Positions 8,109 to 17,178 of a stretch of 64,000 nucleotides of DNA are shown here, piece by piece; the stretch's first letter is position 1, and each line of letters opens with the position of its first letter. The notes under the pieces were generated by a model. That model did not search any database, was not told the DNA's origin, and saw nothing but the letters and a program-made list of their open reading frames with translations. This DNA is from DASVUC01 sp038237225 (lineage in GTDB: Bacteria > Planctomycetota > Phycisphaerae > Tepidisphaerales > Tepidisphaeraceae). Both the position numbers and the translations under genes were made by a program. Location: NCBI GenBank assembly GCA_038237225.1, contig JBBRYX010000002.1:310001-374000 (forward strand), read 5' to 3'.

Positions 8109-9344
8109 CTAGATTTCCAGCATCAGCCGTGCGGGGTCTTCCAAATATTCTTTGACGCGCATGAGGAAGCTGACCGATTCCCGCCCGTCGATGATGCGGT
8201 GGTCGTAGCCGAGGACGACGTACATCATCGGGCGGATGACGATTTGATCGTCGATGACGACGGGGCGCTTCTTGATGGCGTGCATGCCGAGGATCCCGGA
8301 TTGCGGGGGAAGGAGGATCGGGGCGCTCATGAGCGAGCCATAGACGCCGCCGTTGGTGAGGGTGAAGGTTCCGCCGGAAAGATCTTCAAGGTTCAGCTTC
8401 CCGTCGCGGGCGGCTGCGGCAACTCTCTTGATCTCACTCTCGATCCGCGCGAAGGACATGTTCTGAACGTTCTTCAGGACGGGGACGACCAGACCCCGTT
8501 CAGTCGAGACGGCAATGCCGAGGTTGACGTAATCGTGATAGACGAAATCTTCGCCGTCGATGCTGGCGTTCACGTTGGGGAACTGCTGGAGGGCAAGAAC
8601 AACCGCGCGGGCGAAGAAGGACATGTACCCTAAGCCGACGCCGTGTCTTTTCTCGAACGTCTCTTTGTATTTGGTGCGGAGATCGGACACCGCCTGGAGG
8701 TCGATCTCGTTGAACGTGTGGAGAATGGCGGCGGTGTGCTGGGCCTGCACAAGGTTCTGCGCAATCCGCTTGCGAATCTTCGTCATGGGAACGCGGCGGA
8801 TGCCACCCGTGGATGTGGCGGGAGGCGTTGGAGCCGGCGTCGCGACGACCGCCCTTTCGACCGAGCCCGCAGCGCCGGCGGTGGCGCGCTCGGCATCCTC
8901 TTTGGTGATTTGTCCGTCCTTGGCGCTGCCCTGAATCCTCGAAGGGTCGAGGTTCTTCTCTTCGACAATTCTGCGCACCGAGGGGCGAAGATCTTCGGGT
9001 TTGGAAGGCGCGGGTTGGGATGTCTTTGCAGCCTCGGGCGCCCGCGACGGCGCAGGCGGTGGGGTGGTCGCGCCTGCGGATTTGGCGACACCCCTGGCGG
9101 CGCCGCCGTTCCCTTCTTCGATGCGCGCAATGGTATCGCCGATCGTTACCGTGTCGCCTTCCTTCTTCATGCGCCTCAGCACACCCGCGATGGGGGCGGG
9201 GATGTCAACATTGGCTTTGTCGGTTTCAAGCTCTGCTAACGGTTCGGCGGCGGAAACCGAATCGCCATCATTCTTGTGCCATTTAATCAGCGTGGCTTCC
9301 TGAACGGATTCGCCGAGGGCGGGGATGTCGACGTTGGTGGGCAT
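8109..9344 (-). CDS. sucB: Dihydrolipoamide acyltransferase E2, 2-oxoglutarate dehydrogenase type
   Basis: The core enzyme that transfers the (succinyl) acyl group from lipoamide to CoA. The 411-residue protein has one lipoyl domain (1-78) with the lipoylated Lys43 in ETDKANVDIPAP. A Pro/Ala-rich flexible linker follows, then a peripheral-subunit-binding domain (about 117-153). The catalytic domain (about 180-411) ends in the motif DHRIIDGRE with the active-site His382 and Asp386. A single lipoyl domain, the start VDIPALGESV and the short C-terminus fit the SucB/OdhB branch better than pyruvate E2. A weak AAGGA lies 5 bases before ATG 9344. The partner lpdA is downstream on the same strand after two inserted genes. 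The E1 gene is not nearby. Confidence 0.93.
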   Translation of the reverse strand: MPTNVDIPALGESVQEATLIKWHKNDGDSVSAAEPLAELETDKANVDIPAPIAGVLRRMKKEGDTVTIGDTIARIEEGNGGAARGVAKSAGATTPPPAPSRAPEAAKTSQPAPSKPEDLRPSVRRIVEEKNLDPSRIQGSAKDGQITKEDAERATAGAAGSVERAVVATPAPTPPATSTGGIRRVPMTKIRKRIAQNLVQAQHTAAILHTFNEIDLQAVSDLRTKYKETFEKRHGVGLGYMSFFARAVVLALQQFPNVNASIDGEDFVYHDYVNLGIAVSTERGLVVPVLKNVQNMSFARIESEIKRVAAAARDGKLNLEDLSGGTFTLTNGGVYGSLMSAPILLPPQSGILGMHAIKKRPVVIDDQIVIRPMMYVVLGYDHRIIDGRESVSFLMRVKEYLEDPARLMLEI

Positions 9345-9413
9345 GGATGTCCTTGTTCAACTGCGATCGGAGGCGCGAGTGTTGTACGGGAGGGGGGGTG
9401 GGGGATCAACACG

Positions 9414-9469
9414 CGCGTGAAACGTGAAACGTGAAACGTGAAACGTAAAACGTGAAACGTGAAACGCAA
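9414..9469. repeat. Heptanucleotide tandem repeat (AACGTGA)n
   Basis: About eight consecutive 7-bp units of AACGTGA with single-base variants, between the divergent sucB and transporter genes. It resembles the short tandemly repeated repetitive (STRR) heptamers known from cyanobacteria. Confidence 0.95.
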
Positions 9470-9497
9470 CGGGTGGAGGCGGTATCATGGCGGGGAC

Positions 9498-10835
9498 ATG
9501 AGCATCTCGCCGCGGAAGTTTGAGACGTCTGCGTACCGGCGATGGCGCTGGCAGATCTTTATTGTCACCTGGCTCGCGTATGCGGGGTTCTATCTGACGC
9601 GGAAGTCGTTTCCCGTGGCGAAGATCGGGATTCAACACGATCCGGCGCTGGGATGGACTGATGCGCAGCTTGCGTGGGCCGATGGCGCATACCTCACTGC
9701 CTATGCGCTGGGGCAATTTCTCTTCGGAATCGCAGGGGATCGACTGGGGACAAGGATCGTTGTGGGCACGGGAATGCTCCTCTCCGTCCTGGCGGGCGTG
9801 GCGATGGGGGCCTCTACCGGGATCGTGCTGTTCGGCACGTTCTACCTGATCCAGGGTTTGTGCCAGTTCAGCGGTTGGGGACCGCTGACGAAAAACATGA
9901 GCGCGTTTTTCTCCCGGCGGGAGCGCGGGCGCGTGATGGGAGCGTGGTGCACCAATTATTCCTTCGGGGCTTTTATCGCTTCGGTGCTCGTGGGGTTTTC
10001 AGGGAAGTGGCTCGGCTGGCGGTTCGCATTCTTTGTGCCGGCAATGGTCCTGCTCGGGATATGGATTGTGTTCATGCTGTTCCAGCGAAATCGTCCGGAG
10101 GACGTCGGTCTTGCAACGATTGAGGAACATCATCAAGAGCCGCCGGAGACCCTGGCCCCGGGACAGTCCGTTGACCATGACGGATCGTGGCGGGTGATTG
10201 GCCAGGTGATCACCAACCCGATGGTGATCTTGCTGTCGATGGTCTATTTGCTGGTGAAGCCGGCGCGATATGCGATTCTATTGTGGGGCCCCAAGTTCAT
10301 GAATGCAAAACTCGGGAGCGGTATGGCCGAGTCGGGAGTTCTCAGCGCGATGTTCGAGCTGGCAGGCCCCGCGAGCGCGGTGGCGTGCGGATTCCTGTCC
10401 GATAAAGTATTCCAGACTCGAAGGATGCCGGTGTGCGTCATGGGATTGCTGACCTTGGGCGTGGTGCTGTTCAGCTTTAACTTCTTACCGCCAAGCCGAT
10501 GGATGCTCGGCGGAAGCTTTTTTCTCATCGGGCTGTTGTTGTTCGGGCCGGACAGCATCATCACCGGGACCGCAGCGGTGGATTTCGGAACCAAGAAAGG
10601 CGCTTCCACCGCATCAGGCGTGATCAACGGAATGGGATCGATCGGCGCCATTCTCGGCGGGACGCTGCCCGGCTTTTTCAACAAGCAGTGGGGCTGGGGC
10701 GGAGTATTCGGATTGCTGGGAGGAATGGTTTTCCTGGGAGGGTTGATGCTGTTGCCCAAATGGAACGCGATGCCCGCGACGGCGCCGCGAATGGCTGCAC
10801 CCGTTGGGCGCGAGAATGAGGAGGTTGGTGCGTGA
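9498..10835 (+). CDS. MFS transporter, organophosphate:phosphate antiporter (GlpT/UhpT) type
   Basis: A 445-residue membrane protein with about 12 hydrophobic segments. The N-terminal block AYAGFYLTRKSFPVAK and the loop FGIAGDRLGTR are typical of the OPA subfamily, which exchanges glycerol-3-phosphate, hexose phosphates or phosphonates for inorganic phosphate. ATG 9498 was chosen because the alternative at 9459 lies inside the heptamer repeat. The stop codon overlaps the GTG start of the next gene by 4 bases (10832-10835), so the two are translationally coupled. The coupling suggests that the imported organophosphate is used by, or related to, the nucleotidyltransferase. The exact substrate is unknown. 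Confidence 0.88.
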   Translation: MSISPRKFETSAYRRWRWQIFIVTWLAYAGFYLTRKSFPVAKIGIQHDPALGWTDAQLAWADGAYLTAYALGQFLFGIAGDRLGTRIVVGTGMLLSVLAGVAMGASTGIVLFGTFYLIQGLCQFSGWGPLTKNMSAFFSRRERGRVMGAWCTNYSFGAFIASVLVGFSGKWLGWRFAFFVPAMVLLGIWIVFMLFQRNRPEDVGLATIEEHHQEPPETLAPGQSVDHDGSWRVIGQVITNPMVILLSMVYLLVKPARYAILLWGPKFMNAKLGSGMAESGVLSAMFELAGPASAVACGFLSDKVFQTRRMPVCVMGLLTLGVVLFSFNFLPPSRWMLGGSFFLIGLLLFGPDSIITGTAAVDFGTKKGASTASGVINGMGSIGAILGGTLPGFFNKQWGWGGVFGLLGGMVFLGGLMLLPKWNAMPATAPRMAAPVGRENEEVGA

Positions 10836-11584
10836 GAGCGATCATTATTGGCGCGGGACGCGGAAGCCGGCTGAAGGCGATGACGGAAACCCAGCCGAAG
10901 TGTTATGCGCGCGTGGGCGGGAAGCGGATTCTGGACTGGACCATCGAAGCATTTGATGGAGCGGGATCGCGGGATGAAAAGGTGTTTATCGGCGGGTATC
11001 AGATCGAGCAGATTCGGCGGGATTATCCGATGTTCCGGGTCGCGCACAACGCGGACTGGATGAACAACAATATCCTCGCATCCTTGTTCTGCGCTGAAGA
11101 GTTCATGGGCGGCGGATTTATCTGCGCCTACTCCGACATCCTGTTCCGCGACAGCGTCGTCCGGGATGCCCTGGCGCATCCCGGCGATATCGTGCTGTGC
11201 GTGGATACGCGCTGGCGGGATCGTTATGCCGATCGATCGCAGCATCCGGAGGGCGATGCGGAGAAGGTTTCAGTGGACGGGGATCGGGTGGTGCGAGTGC
11301 ATCGGGAGATGTCTGCCGATGAGGCGGATGGGGAGTACATCGGCGTCGCGAAATTTTCGGCGCGGGGCGCGGAGCTGCTTCGGGAACATTATCATCGCAT
11401 CGAACACGAGTTTGCGGGTAAGCCTTGGCGCGAGGCGAAGGCGTTTGAGAAGGCGTACTTGATTTTGCTGATTCAGGAAATGATTGAGAGTGGCGTCACG
11501 GTGAATTTCGTTGCAACACATGGGGACTACATGGAGATCGACACGGAAGAGGATTATGCGCTGGCGAATCGGGATTGGACGTAG
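10832..11584 (+). CDS. Sugar/choline-phosphate-type nucleotidyltransferase (LicC-like)
   Basis: A 250-residue protein of the GT-A-like nucleotidyltransferase fold. The signature GAGRGSRLKAMTETQPKC at the N-terminus gives the nucleotide-binding G-x-G-x-R and the catalytic Lys of TxxxPK. ICAYSDILF, with its Asp, and the late segment YMEIDTEEDY supply the likely metal-binding acids. This outline fits LicC (phosphocholine cytidylyltransferase) and PntC (2-aminoethylphosphonate cytidylyltransferase). It overlaps the upstream transporter by GTGA and its stop codon is part of a REP palindrome. A role in activating an imported phosphorylated alcohol or phosphonate is plausible but unproven. Confidence 0.82.
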   Translation: MRAIIIGAGRGSRLKAMTETQPKCYARVGGKRILDWTIEAFDGAGSRDEKVFIGGYQIEQIRRDYPMFRVAHNADWMNNNILASLFCAEEFMGGGFICAYSDILFRDSVVRDALAHPGDIVLCVDTRWRDRYADRSQHPEGDAEKVSVDGDRVVRVHREMSADEADGEYIGVAKFSARGAELLREHYHRIEHEFAGKPWREAKAFEKAYLILLIQEMIESGVTVNFVATHGDYMEIDTEEDYALANRDWT

Positions 11585-11638
11585 CATGGGCGTCTCGTCC
11601 ATGCATTTGAAGAAACATGGGCGAGACGCCCATGCTAC
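11581..11638. repeat. REP-like inverted pair, TAGCATGGGCG subfamily
   Basis: Two head-to-head copies of GTAGCATGGGCGTCTCG..CATG form a long stem around a short A/T-rich loop. The first copy includes the stop codon of the nucleotidyltransferase gene. A single copy of the same element is at 42675-42697. Confidence 0.9.
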
Positions 11639-11652
11639 GGGAGAGAACAACC

Positions 11653-12726
11653 ATGGCGACAAATGATTATGGCGTCTTGTTTCCGACGAGCGTGGTGGGA
11701 TCGGTGCCTCGGCCGGAGTTCGTGCGCGAGTTGATCTCGAATGAGGAGATTTCCGAAGAAGACTATGAGCGCCGGATGGAGGCCGCCGTCCGCTACGTGG
11801 TCGCCATGCAGGAGAACGCCGGCCTTGATGTCGTCACCGATGGGGAGTGGTGGCGGAAAAGTTACATCGGCGTCATCGCGGAGCTGGCGCACGGGTTCGA
11901 ATTGGGAACCAATCCCGCCGACGGTCGGCCATGGACCGTGGTGACCGGGAAACTGTCGCCGAAGAAGCCGGGCACGATCGCGAAGGAAGTGCGACTCTTG
12001 AAGAAGATCACAACGCGGAAGATCAAGGCGACGTTGCCGGCGCCGGCGCTTCTGGGCGAGCGGATGTGGGAAGAAGAGAAGAGCCGAAAGGCGTACCCAA
12101 AGCGGGATGATTTTGTCCGCGATTGCGTGCCGGTGTTGCGTCGGGAATTGGAATTGTTGCGCGATGCGGGGGCCGCGATCGTGCAGATTGATGACCCACA
12201 TTTGTGTCTGTTCGTGGACCCGGAAGTGCGCGCGAAATATGACGACCCGGAGAAGGCGGCTGACTTCGCGGTCGACATGCTGAATGCCGTCGTGGATGGG
12301 TTTTCGGATCTAAAGCTCGCCGTCCATCTCTGCCGGCGGGCGGGCGCGCGGGCGCGCGGCGAGGCGCAGCACGCGGGCGGATACGATCCGATCTTGAAGC
12401 AGCTCAATCGGCTGAAAGTGAATCATCTGACGATGGAATTCACCACGCCGGGTGCCGGGGATTTATCGGTGCTGAAAAAACTGCGGCCCGACTTTGAGAT
12501 TGGACTCGGGTGCGTGGGGACGGAACCGGGGAAGGTGGATTCCGCGGATGAAATTTATGCACGGGTGAAGAAGGCGACCGAGCATCTCGATGCCGCGCGG
12601 ATCACACTCAATCCCGATTGCGGCTTCGCGCCCGGATCGGCCGCGAAGGTGAGCATGGATGAGGTATATGAGAAGCTGAAAAACGAAGTCGAGGCGGCAC
12701 GCCGGCTCAGGGCCGAAAACCGGTAA
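11653..12726 (+). CDS. MetE C-terminal-like zinc methyltransferase (cobalamin-independent methionine synthase family)
   Basis: A 357-residue protein from ATG 11653. The upstream in-frame ATG at 11617 lies in the REP element and is rejected. It corresponds to the catalytic C-terminal barrel of MetE without the N-terminal half. The zinc ligands are visible: His225 and Cys227 in HLC, Glu262 in LTMEF and Cys323 in NPDCGF. The N-terminal PTSVVGSVPRP is the usual barrel entry for substrate binding. Stand-alone proteins of this type transfer methyl groups from folate, corrinoid or other donors to thiols, and several lack true methionine synthase activity. The methyl donor here is therefore open. No methionine riboswitch or partner corrinoid protein is visible. 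Confidence 0.85.
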   Translation: MATNDYGVLFPTSVVGSVPRPEFVRELISNEEISEEDYERRMEAAVRYVVAMQENAGLDVVTDGEWWRKSYIGVIAELAHGFELGTNPADGRPWTVVTGKLSPKKPGTIAKEVRLLKKITTRKIKATLPAPALLGERMWEEEKSRKAYPKRDDFVRDCVPVLRRELELLRDAGAAIVQIDDPHLCLFVDPEVRAKYDDPEKAADFAVDMLNAVVDGFSDLKLAVHLCRRAGARARGEAQHAGGYDPILKQLNRLKVNHLTMEFTTPGAGDLSVLKKLRPDFEIGLGCVGTEPGKVDSADEIYARVKKATEHLDAARITLNPDCGFAPGSAAKVSMDEVYEKLKNEVEAARRLRAENR

Positions 12727-12741
12727 CTTTGCCCTGCTGAT

Positions 12742-12802
12742 CCTTAGACGATTCGGAAAACCCTGACATCCAATAATCGGTTAGCCCCGTAGAACGTCTA
12801 AG
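12742..12802. promoter_or_regulatory. Inverted repeat upstream of the ferritin-like gene
   Basis: CTTAGACG (12743-12750) and CGTCTAAG (12795-12802) form an 8-bp inverted repeat about 30 bases before the ATG at 12829. It could be an operator-like or leader structure. No standard promoter stands out nearby. Confidence 0.35.
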
Positions 12803-12828
12803 ACGATTCAATTTTTCAAGGAGTTGCA

Positions 12829-13551
12829 ATGGGAAACAGATCAGAACTTCCGGCTTTTCAAGTCATTTCATCGCAGCAGGAATCGCTCGGGAATGATCAA
12901 TCAAGACGATCATTTCTGCGGAACTCTGCCGCAATCACGGTTGCCGGTGGAGCGGCGGTGCTGCTTGCGTCGGCGACCCCTGCGCACGCCACCCACCAGG
13001 CTCGACGCGGGACCCGCGATGAGTTCAAGCAGATCCGGCGTCACGAAAACAACCATGTTGAGTTCCTGGCCGGCGCCCTCGGCGCCGCCGCACGACCCAA
13101 ACCCACCTTCAAGGGGCTTCTGCAAAAGAACTATGCCGACTTCGTGAAAGTCTCGCAGGCCTTGGAAAATACGGGTGTCGGCGCGTATCTGGGCGCTTCG
13201 CCTTATCTGAAGAACCCTGATTTTCTCGCCGCCGCCGCGTCAATCGCTTTGATCGAGGCAAGCCATGCGGGCTTTCTGAACGTCATCAGCGGCGACCCCA
13301 TCACTGGCGACTCCGATGCAACGGAGAAAGACAATAAGGTAGGGACGAGCTTCTACTTTCCCTTGACCCCAGACCAGGTGGGCGCTGCCGCCGGTGGCTT
13401 CATCGCCAGCTTAAATGGCGGTCCGGCGGTGTCATACGACCCCATGGAGAGCGACACCAACGATGTCGCCATTCTCAATTTCGCCCTCGCCCTCGAATAC
13501 CTCGAGGCGGAGTTTTACAACCTCAACGTCCAGCAGTTCTACGGCCATTGA
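12829..13551 (+). CDS. Tat-exported ferritin-like domain protein
   Basis: A 240-residue protein with a strong AAGGAG 7 bases before ATG 12829. The Tat signal SRRSFLRNSA is followed by a hydrophobic stretch and an ATPAHATHQ cleavage region near 57. The mature part is a four-helix ferritin-like protein with helices carrying RRHENNHVEFL, ALIEASHAGFL and FALALEYLEAEFYN. The Glu/His residues resemble a di-iron site, but pairing is not certain. Exported ferritin-like proteins of this type (desiccation- or stress-related families) are common in environmental bacteria and their reaction is mostly unknown. It is a single gene between metE-like and purB with no clear operon. Confidence 0.85.
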   Translation: MGNRSELPAFQVISSQQESLGNDQSRRSFLRNSAAITVAGGAAVLLASATPAHATHQARRGTRDEFKQIRRHENNHVEFLAGALGAAARPKPTFKGLLQKNYADFVKVSQALENTGVGAYLGASPYLKNPDFLAAAASIALIEASHAGFLNVISGDPITGDSDATEKDNKVGTSFYFPLTPDQVGAAAGGFIASLNGGPAVSYDPMESDTNDVAILNFALALEYLEAEFYNLNVQQFYGH

Positions 13552-13594
13552 TCGCGCGGCATCCGCCAGAATCCGCGACATCCAAAGTGAAGTC

Positions 13595-13630
13595 GGTCCC
13601 TCTCTCGGGAATAACCCTGGGAGAGGGACC
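13595..13630. terminator. Hairpin between the ferritin-like gene and purB
   Basis: GGTCCCTCTC (13595-13604) pairs with GAGAGGGACC (13621-13630). There is no T-run after it, so it may be a factor-dependent or degenerate terminator, or a repeat of the CCCTCTCC family also seen near 40985 and 53780. Confidence 0.45.
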
Positions 13631-13713
13631 TCTCTATCGGTCCGTCCCGGCGGGGAACCCTCTCAACGTTTACGATGGACGTGCCGGGCGCCATTCATAG
13701 AATCAATCGCATC

Positions 13714-15144
13714 ATGCGCTATGACACCTATGAATCGCCCCTGGCGACCCGCAACGCCAGCGACAAGATGCTTCGGCTGTTCTCGCCACAGCTAAAATTC
13801 GGCCTCTGGCGGCGACTTTGGGTCGAACTGGCGCGGGCCCAGCGCGAACTGGGCATCACGCGCATCAGCGAAGAAGCCATCCGGCAGATGGAAGCGAAAG
13901 TCGACGAGATCGACTTCGCCTCTGCCGAAGCATGGGAACGCCGCCTTCGACATGATGTGATGGCCCACGTCCACGCCTTCGAAGAAGCGGCTCCCGCTGC
14001 CAAGGGCATCATCCACCTCGGAGCGACCAGCCAATACGTTGTCGACAATGCCGACCTGATCATCATGCGCGATGGGATGAAGCTGCTGGCCGCACGATTA
14101 GCCGGCGCCATCGACACTCTGGGCAGCTTCGCGATGCAGTGGAAAGATCTGCCCACACTCGGCTACACCCACTTCCAACCCGCCCAGCTTACCACCGTCG
14201 GTAAGCGCGCAACCCTCTGGGCCCAGGATCTCGTGCTTGACCTGGAAGAACTCGAGTATCGGATCCACACCCTACGCTTCCGCGGCGTCAAAGGAACCAC
14301 CGGCACACAAGCGTCTTTCCTCTCCTTGTTTGAAGGAGATCATGCCAGGGTCGATGAGCTGGATCGACGGGTGACCGATCGTTTTGGCTTCGCATCCTCG
14401 TTTCCGGTGACCGGGCAGACCTACCCGCGAAAGGTCGATGTCCAGGTGATCGCAAGCCTGGCCGGCATCGGAGCCAGCGTTCATAAGCTCTGCAATGACA
14501 TTCGTTTACTGGCAGGACTGAAGCAGATTGAAGAGCCGTTCGAGCCCGAGCAGGTGGGGTCAAGTGCCATGGCGTACAAACGGAATCCCATGCGCTGCGA
14601 ACGGGCGACGGGGTTGGCGCGTTTTCTCATGTCCCTCGTCGCGAACCCCCTTCAAACCGCGGCCGAGCAATGGTTTGAGAGAACCTTGGATGATTCGTCC
14701 AACAAGCGACTGGTGGTGCCGGAAGCATTCCTCGCCGCGGACGGGTGCCTGCTGATCATCCTGAACGTTGCCCGTGGACTCGTGGTTTATCCCAAGACCA
14801 TCGAAGCAGCCGTCATGGCAGAACTTCCCTTCATGGCGACTGAAGAAATCCTGATGGCGACGGTGCAGGCAGGGGGGGACAGGCAAGAATTGCACGAAGC
14901 GATCCGTGCGCACTCCCAGGCGGCGGCAGACGAGGTCAAACGCCATGGACGCGGCAATGATCTCTTGGCGCGACTCCAAAAGGACAAGCTTTTCGCAGCA
15001 ACCAACTTGGCGCAGGTTATGAATCCAAGCCGATTCATCGGTCGCGCAGCCATCCAGGTAGAGCAATTTCTACGTCAGGTTGTGGAGCCGGTGAGGCAGC
15101 ACTACCAAGGGCAGCTCGATGAATCCACATCGCTCAAAGTATGA
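13714..15144 (+). CDS. purB: Adenylosuccinate lyase
   Basis: Catalyses two fumarate-releasing steps of purine synthesis (SAICAR to AICAR, and adenylosuccinate to AMP). It is a 476-residue member of the fumarase/aspartase superfamily, close to the normal length. The family signature GSSAMAYKRNPM carries the mobile-loop catalytic Ser, and GATSQYVVDNAD and YTHFQPAQ supply the other conserved active-site regions. ATG 13714 is chosen because MRYDTYESPL matches the usual start; an in-frame ATG at 13675 is less likely. The gene stands alone, downstream of a hairpin and upstream of the PEP-CTERM pair. Confidence 0.96.
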   Translation: MRYDTYESPLATRNASDKMLRLFSPQLKFGLWRRLWVELARAQRELGITRISEEAIRQMEAKVDEIDFASAEAWERRLRHDVMAHVHAFEEAAPAAKGIIHLGATSQYVVDNADLIIMRDGMKLLAARLAGAIDTLGSFAMQWKDLPTLGYTHFQPAQLTTVGKRATLWAQDLVLDLEELEYRIHTLRFRGVKGTTGTQASFLSLFEGDHARVDELDRRVTDRFGFASSFPVTGQTYPRKVDVQVIASLAGIGASVHKLCNDIRLLAGLKQIEEPFEPEQVGSSAMAYKRNPMRCERATGLARFLMSLVANPLQTAAEQWFERTLDDSSNKRLVVPEAFLAADGCLLIILNVARGLVVYPKTIEAAVMAELPFMATEEILMATVQAGGDRQELHEAIRAHSQAAADEVKRHGRGNDLLARLQKDKLFAATNLAQVMNPSRFIGRAAIQVEQFLRQVVEPVRQHYQGQLDESTSLKV

Positions 15145-15334
15145 GTGTTCTCAGGGGTTTATAAGACTTTAGCGATTGAAAAAGAATTGCTGGTGCGGAG
15201 CCGGATTTCTCTTGATCTGCGGAGGCGGCCGAAGTATTTTGTCACGCCTGAGTGAGAACTTCTTGTTGTTAGCGTCGTTTGGTTACAAGAGCCCCGGAAT
15301 TTTCTGCTTTCCAGCAAAAAATTGCCGTTCCGGT
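15145..15334. other. Intergenic region without a recognised gene
   Basis: Together with the promoter and leader up to 15486 this is a 340-base gap after purB. It is AT-richer than the surroundings. I see no conserved RNA or coding signal apart from the promoter at 15335-15362. Confidence 0.5.
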
Positions 15335-15362
15335 TTGACATTTATGGGACTTGCGGTATTTT
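15335..15362 (+). promoter_or_regulatory. Sigma-70-like promoter of the first PEP-CTERM gene
   Basis: A perfect TTGACA (15335-15340) is followed by 16 bases and TATTTT (15357-15362), giving a leader of roughly 115 bases before the ATG at 15487. Confidence 0.65.
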
Positions 15363-15486
15363 GTGGCGTCGGGCTGTAATTGCCCAACGGGCTAAAGGTT
15401 CATTTCACTTGCATGGCAGGGCCGTTAGAGTCGATTTACGAATCACGATTGAGGGATTATTCCGCGGGGACATATCGGAGGGTCTG

Positions 15487-17142
15487 ATGTTCGGAGAGAG
15501 AGACATGACTGGAAAACTTCACTCTGGAAAACTTGCCGGCGCAATCAAGATTGCCGCCGTTGCATTGGTCGCAGTTCCTGCTTTTACCTTCGCAAAACCC
15601 CCGCCACCGCCACCGCCGCCCCCACCACCCCCATCCCCACCGGCGCCCCCGGCAGCTACACGGGTCAACGGCTCGCAGTTCTTTGATTGGTACGACACGA
15701 CGCCGGTCAGCTATCCCGTTGCGACGTACCCTTCAGGGGCGACGACCGGGAATTACGTCGGCGTTCCCTTCCTGACGGATGCGAACGCGGCGGCGGTCAG
15801 CGGTTATCTCGCGGGTCTGCCTGCCGGCTCGATCCGCGCCGTCAAGATCGAGAATCCTGGGATCAGCAACACCACCTCCAACCTGATCTTCAATAACGCT
15901 GCATATAACGTCAGCTACGTCTTCGGCGACCTTGAAGGCGCAATAGCGAATACGGGTGCCGCAAACCTGGCCAAGCAGGTGAAGTGGACCAACGCCGCAG
16001 TCAACACCACCAAGAACAAGAGCTACAACGCCTGGGTCGGGAATTTCGGCTTTACGACCCAGACCAATAACGGCCAGATGCCCCCGTACTACATTGATAA
16101 AAAAGGGAAAAAAAGCTACTCGAACCACCAGTACAACGAGTGGAACGAGGCCGGTTTGTCGATGGGCAACGAAGACGCCTATCCGGGCTCGCCGAGTTTC
16201 CGCAGCAAGGCGGCGGGCGATTCGCCACAGGGTGCCGGAACCTACAGCAACATCCGAGGTCAACTGTTCGTGCTTCCACTGTGGCGCGTCGGCCAAGCGT
16301 CTGACAGCGTTACGGAGCTGGGCATCGTAAACCACCAGCACATTCCTTGGACCGGCAACTTCAATAACTGGAACCAGCCTGCCTTGGATACCGACCGCAA
16401 CCCCTTGAACGGTTACAAGTTCATCCCGGGCGCTCCAATGCCCGCAGCGACCGTCGATGGTCACTACTACCCCGCCTTGACCGGGGCGCAGACAGCGAAC
16501 CAGATGGTGAGCGAACGCGATTTCGCCAACAGCATGCTGCACATGCGGTTCCGTGGCGCCGACTCCTTCCATCTGTTGGATAACGGCATCGACGGCTTCA
16601 GCCAAGCCCAGATGCAGCAGGATGGAGCCACCGGCTGGCTCGGCGAATCCAGCGTGAATGCGATCTTCGGCCAAGCCGACAAGCGTCTCCTGATCGGAAC
16701 CACGCCCCTGGCCCAGGGCAACGGTTACTCCGGTGCCGATTACTCTGGTGGCTCCCAGATTGTGGTTGACGGTGCCACCAAGAACGTCGATCAGACCGGT
16801 AATATCTTCTCGGGTGCGTACTCGCTCACCCTCAAGAAACTGGATGTTCTGCTCTCGAATATGGACGATGTGTCCCACCAGATCACGCTTCCCACCGCGA
16901 TCGGTGGTTATTCGCTGGCGACCTCAACGTTCACCATCCCCGGCGGGGACCACCTGCTCGTCGATTTCTCGCTGGCAACCTCGGGTGCCAACAAGAACAA
17001 GTGGGTCGTCGCATCCCAGCACGTCCCCTTCACGGCCATCAGCAATAGCCGTGGCGGGTTCGGTATCCCGGAACCCGGTACGCTCTCCTTGCTCGCGGTC
17101 GCAGGTGTCTTCGGCCTGAACCGTCGTAAGCGGAACGTCTGA
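15487..17142 (+). CDS. PEP-CTERM secreted protein of unknown function, paralogue 1
   Basis: A 551-residue protein from ATG 15487, which follows GGAGGG; ATG 15505, with its own GGAGAGAG, is an equally possible start. The signal peptide IKIAAVALVAVPAFTFA is followed by a linker of about a dozen prolines. The mature part has no family I recognise. It is rich in Asn, Gly, Ser and aromatic residues and contains HIPWTGNFNNW and LDTDRNPLNGYKF. The C-terminus is a canonical PEP-CTERM sorting signal: GIPEPGTLSLLAVAGV with a hydrophobic stretch and a terminal NRRKRNV. In bacteria with exosortase this tail is cleaved for surface attachment or release. The gene is paralogous to the next one and ends in a strong terminator. 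Confidence 0.9.
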   Translation: MFGERDMTGKLHSGKLAGAIKIAAVALVAVPAFTFAKPPPPPPPPPPPPSPPAPPAATRVNGSQFFDWYDTTPVSYPVATYPSGATTGNYVGVPFLTDANAAAVSGYLAGLPAGSIRAVKIENPGISNTTSNLIFNNAAYNVSYVFGDLEGAIANTGAANLAKQVKWTNAAVNTTKNKSYNAWVGNFGFTTQTNNGQMPPYYIDKKGKKSYSNHQYNEWNEAGLSMGNEDAYPGSPSFRSKAAGDSPQGAGTYSNIRGQLFVLPLWRVGQASDSVTELGIVNHQHIPWTGNFNNWNQPALDTDRNPLNGYKFIPGAPMPAATVDGHYYPALTGAQTANQMVSERDFANSMLHMRFRGADSFHLLDNGIDGFSQAQMQQDGATGWLGESSVNAIFGQADKRLLIGTTPLAQGNGYSGADYSGGSQIVVDGATKNVDQTGNIFSGAYSLTLKKLDVLLSNMDDVSHQITLPTAIGGYSLATSTFTIPGGDHLLVDFSLATSGANKNKWVVASQHVPFTAISNSRGGFGIPEPGTLSLLAVAGVFGLNRRKRNV

Positions 17143-17178
17143 TAAAGTTTCGCTGGTTTAATCTGCAAATACGAGCTG

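Noticed and set aside
11617..11652. In-frame upstream ATG for the MetE-like gene
   Set aside because: The extra codons are encoded by the REP element and read GETPMLRE, a known by-product of such repeats. ATG 11653 starts the conserved part.
15733..16878. A 381-codon frame on the minus strand
   Set aside because: It is antisense to the first PEP-CTERM gene, which has a signal peptide, sorting signal, promoter and terminator.
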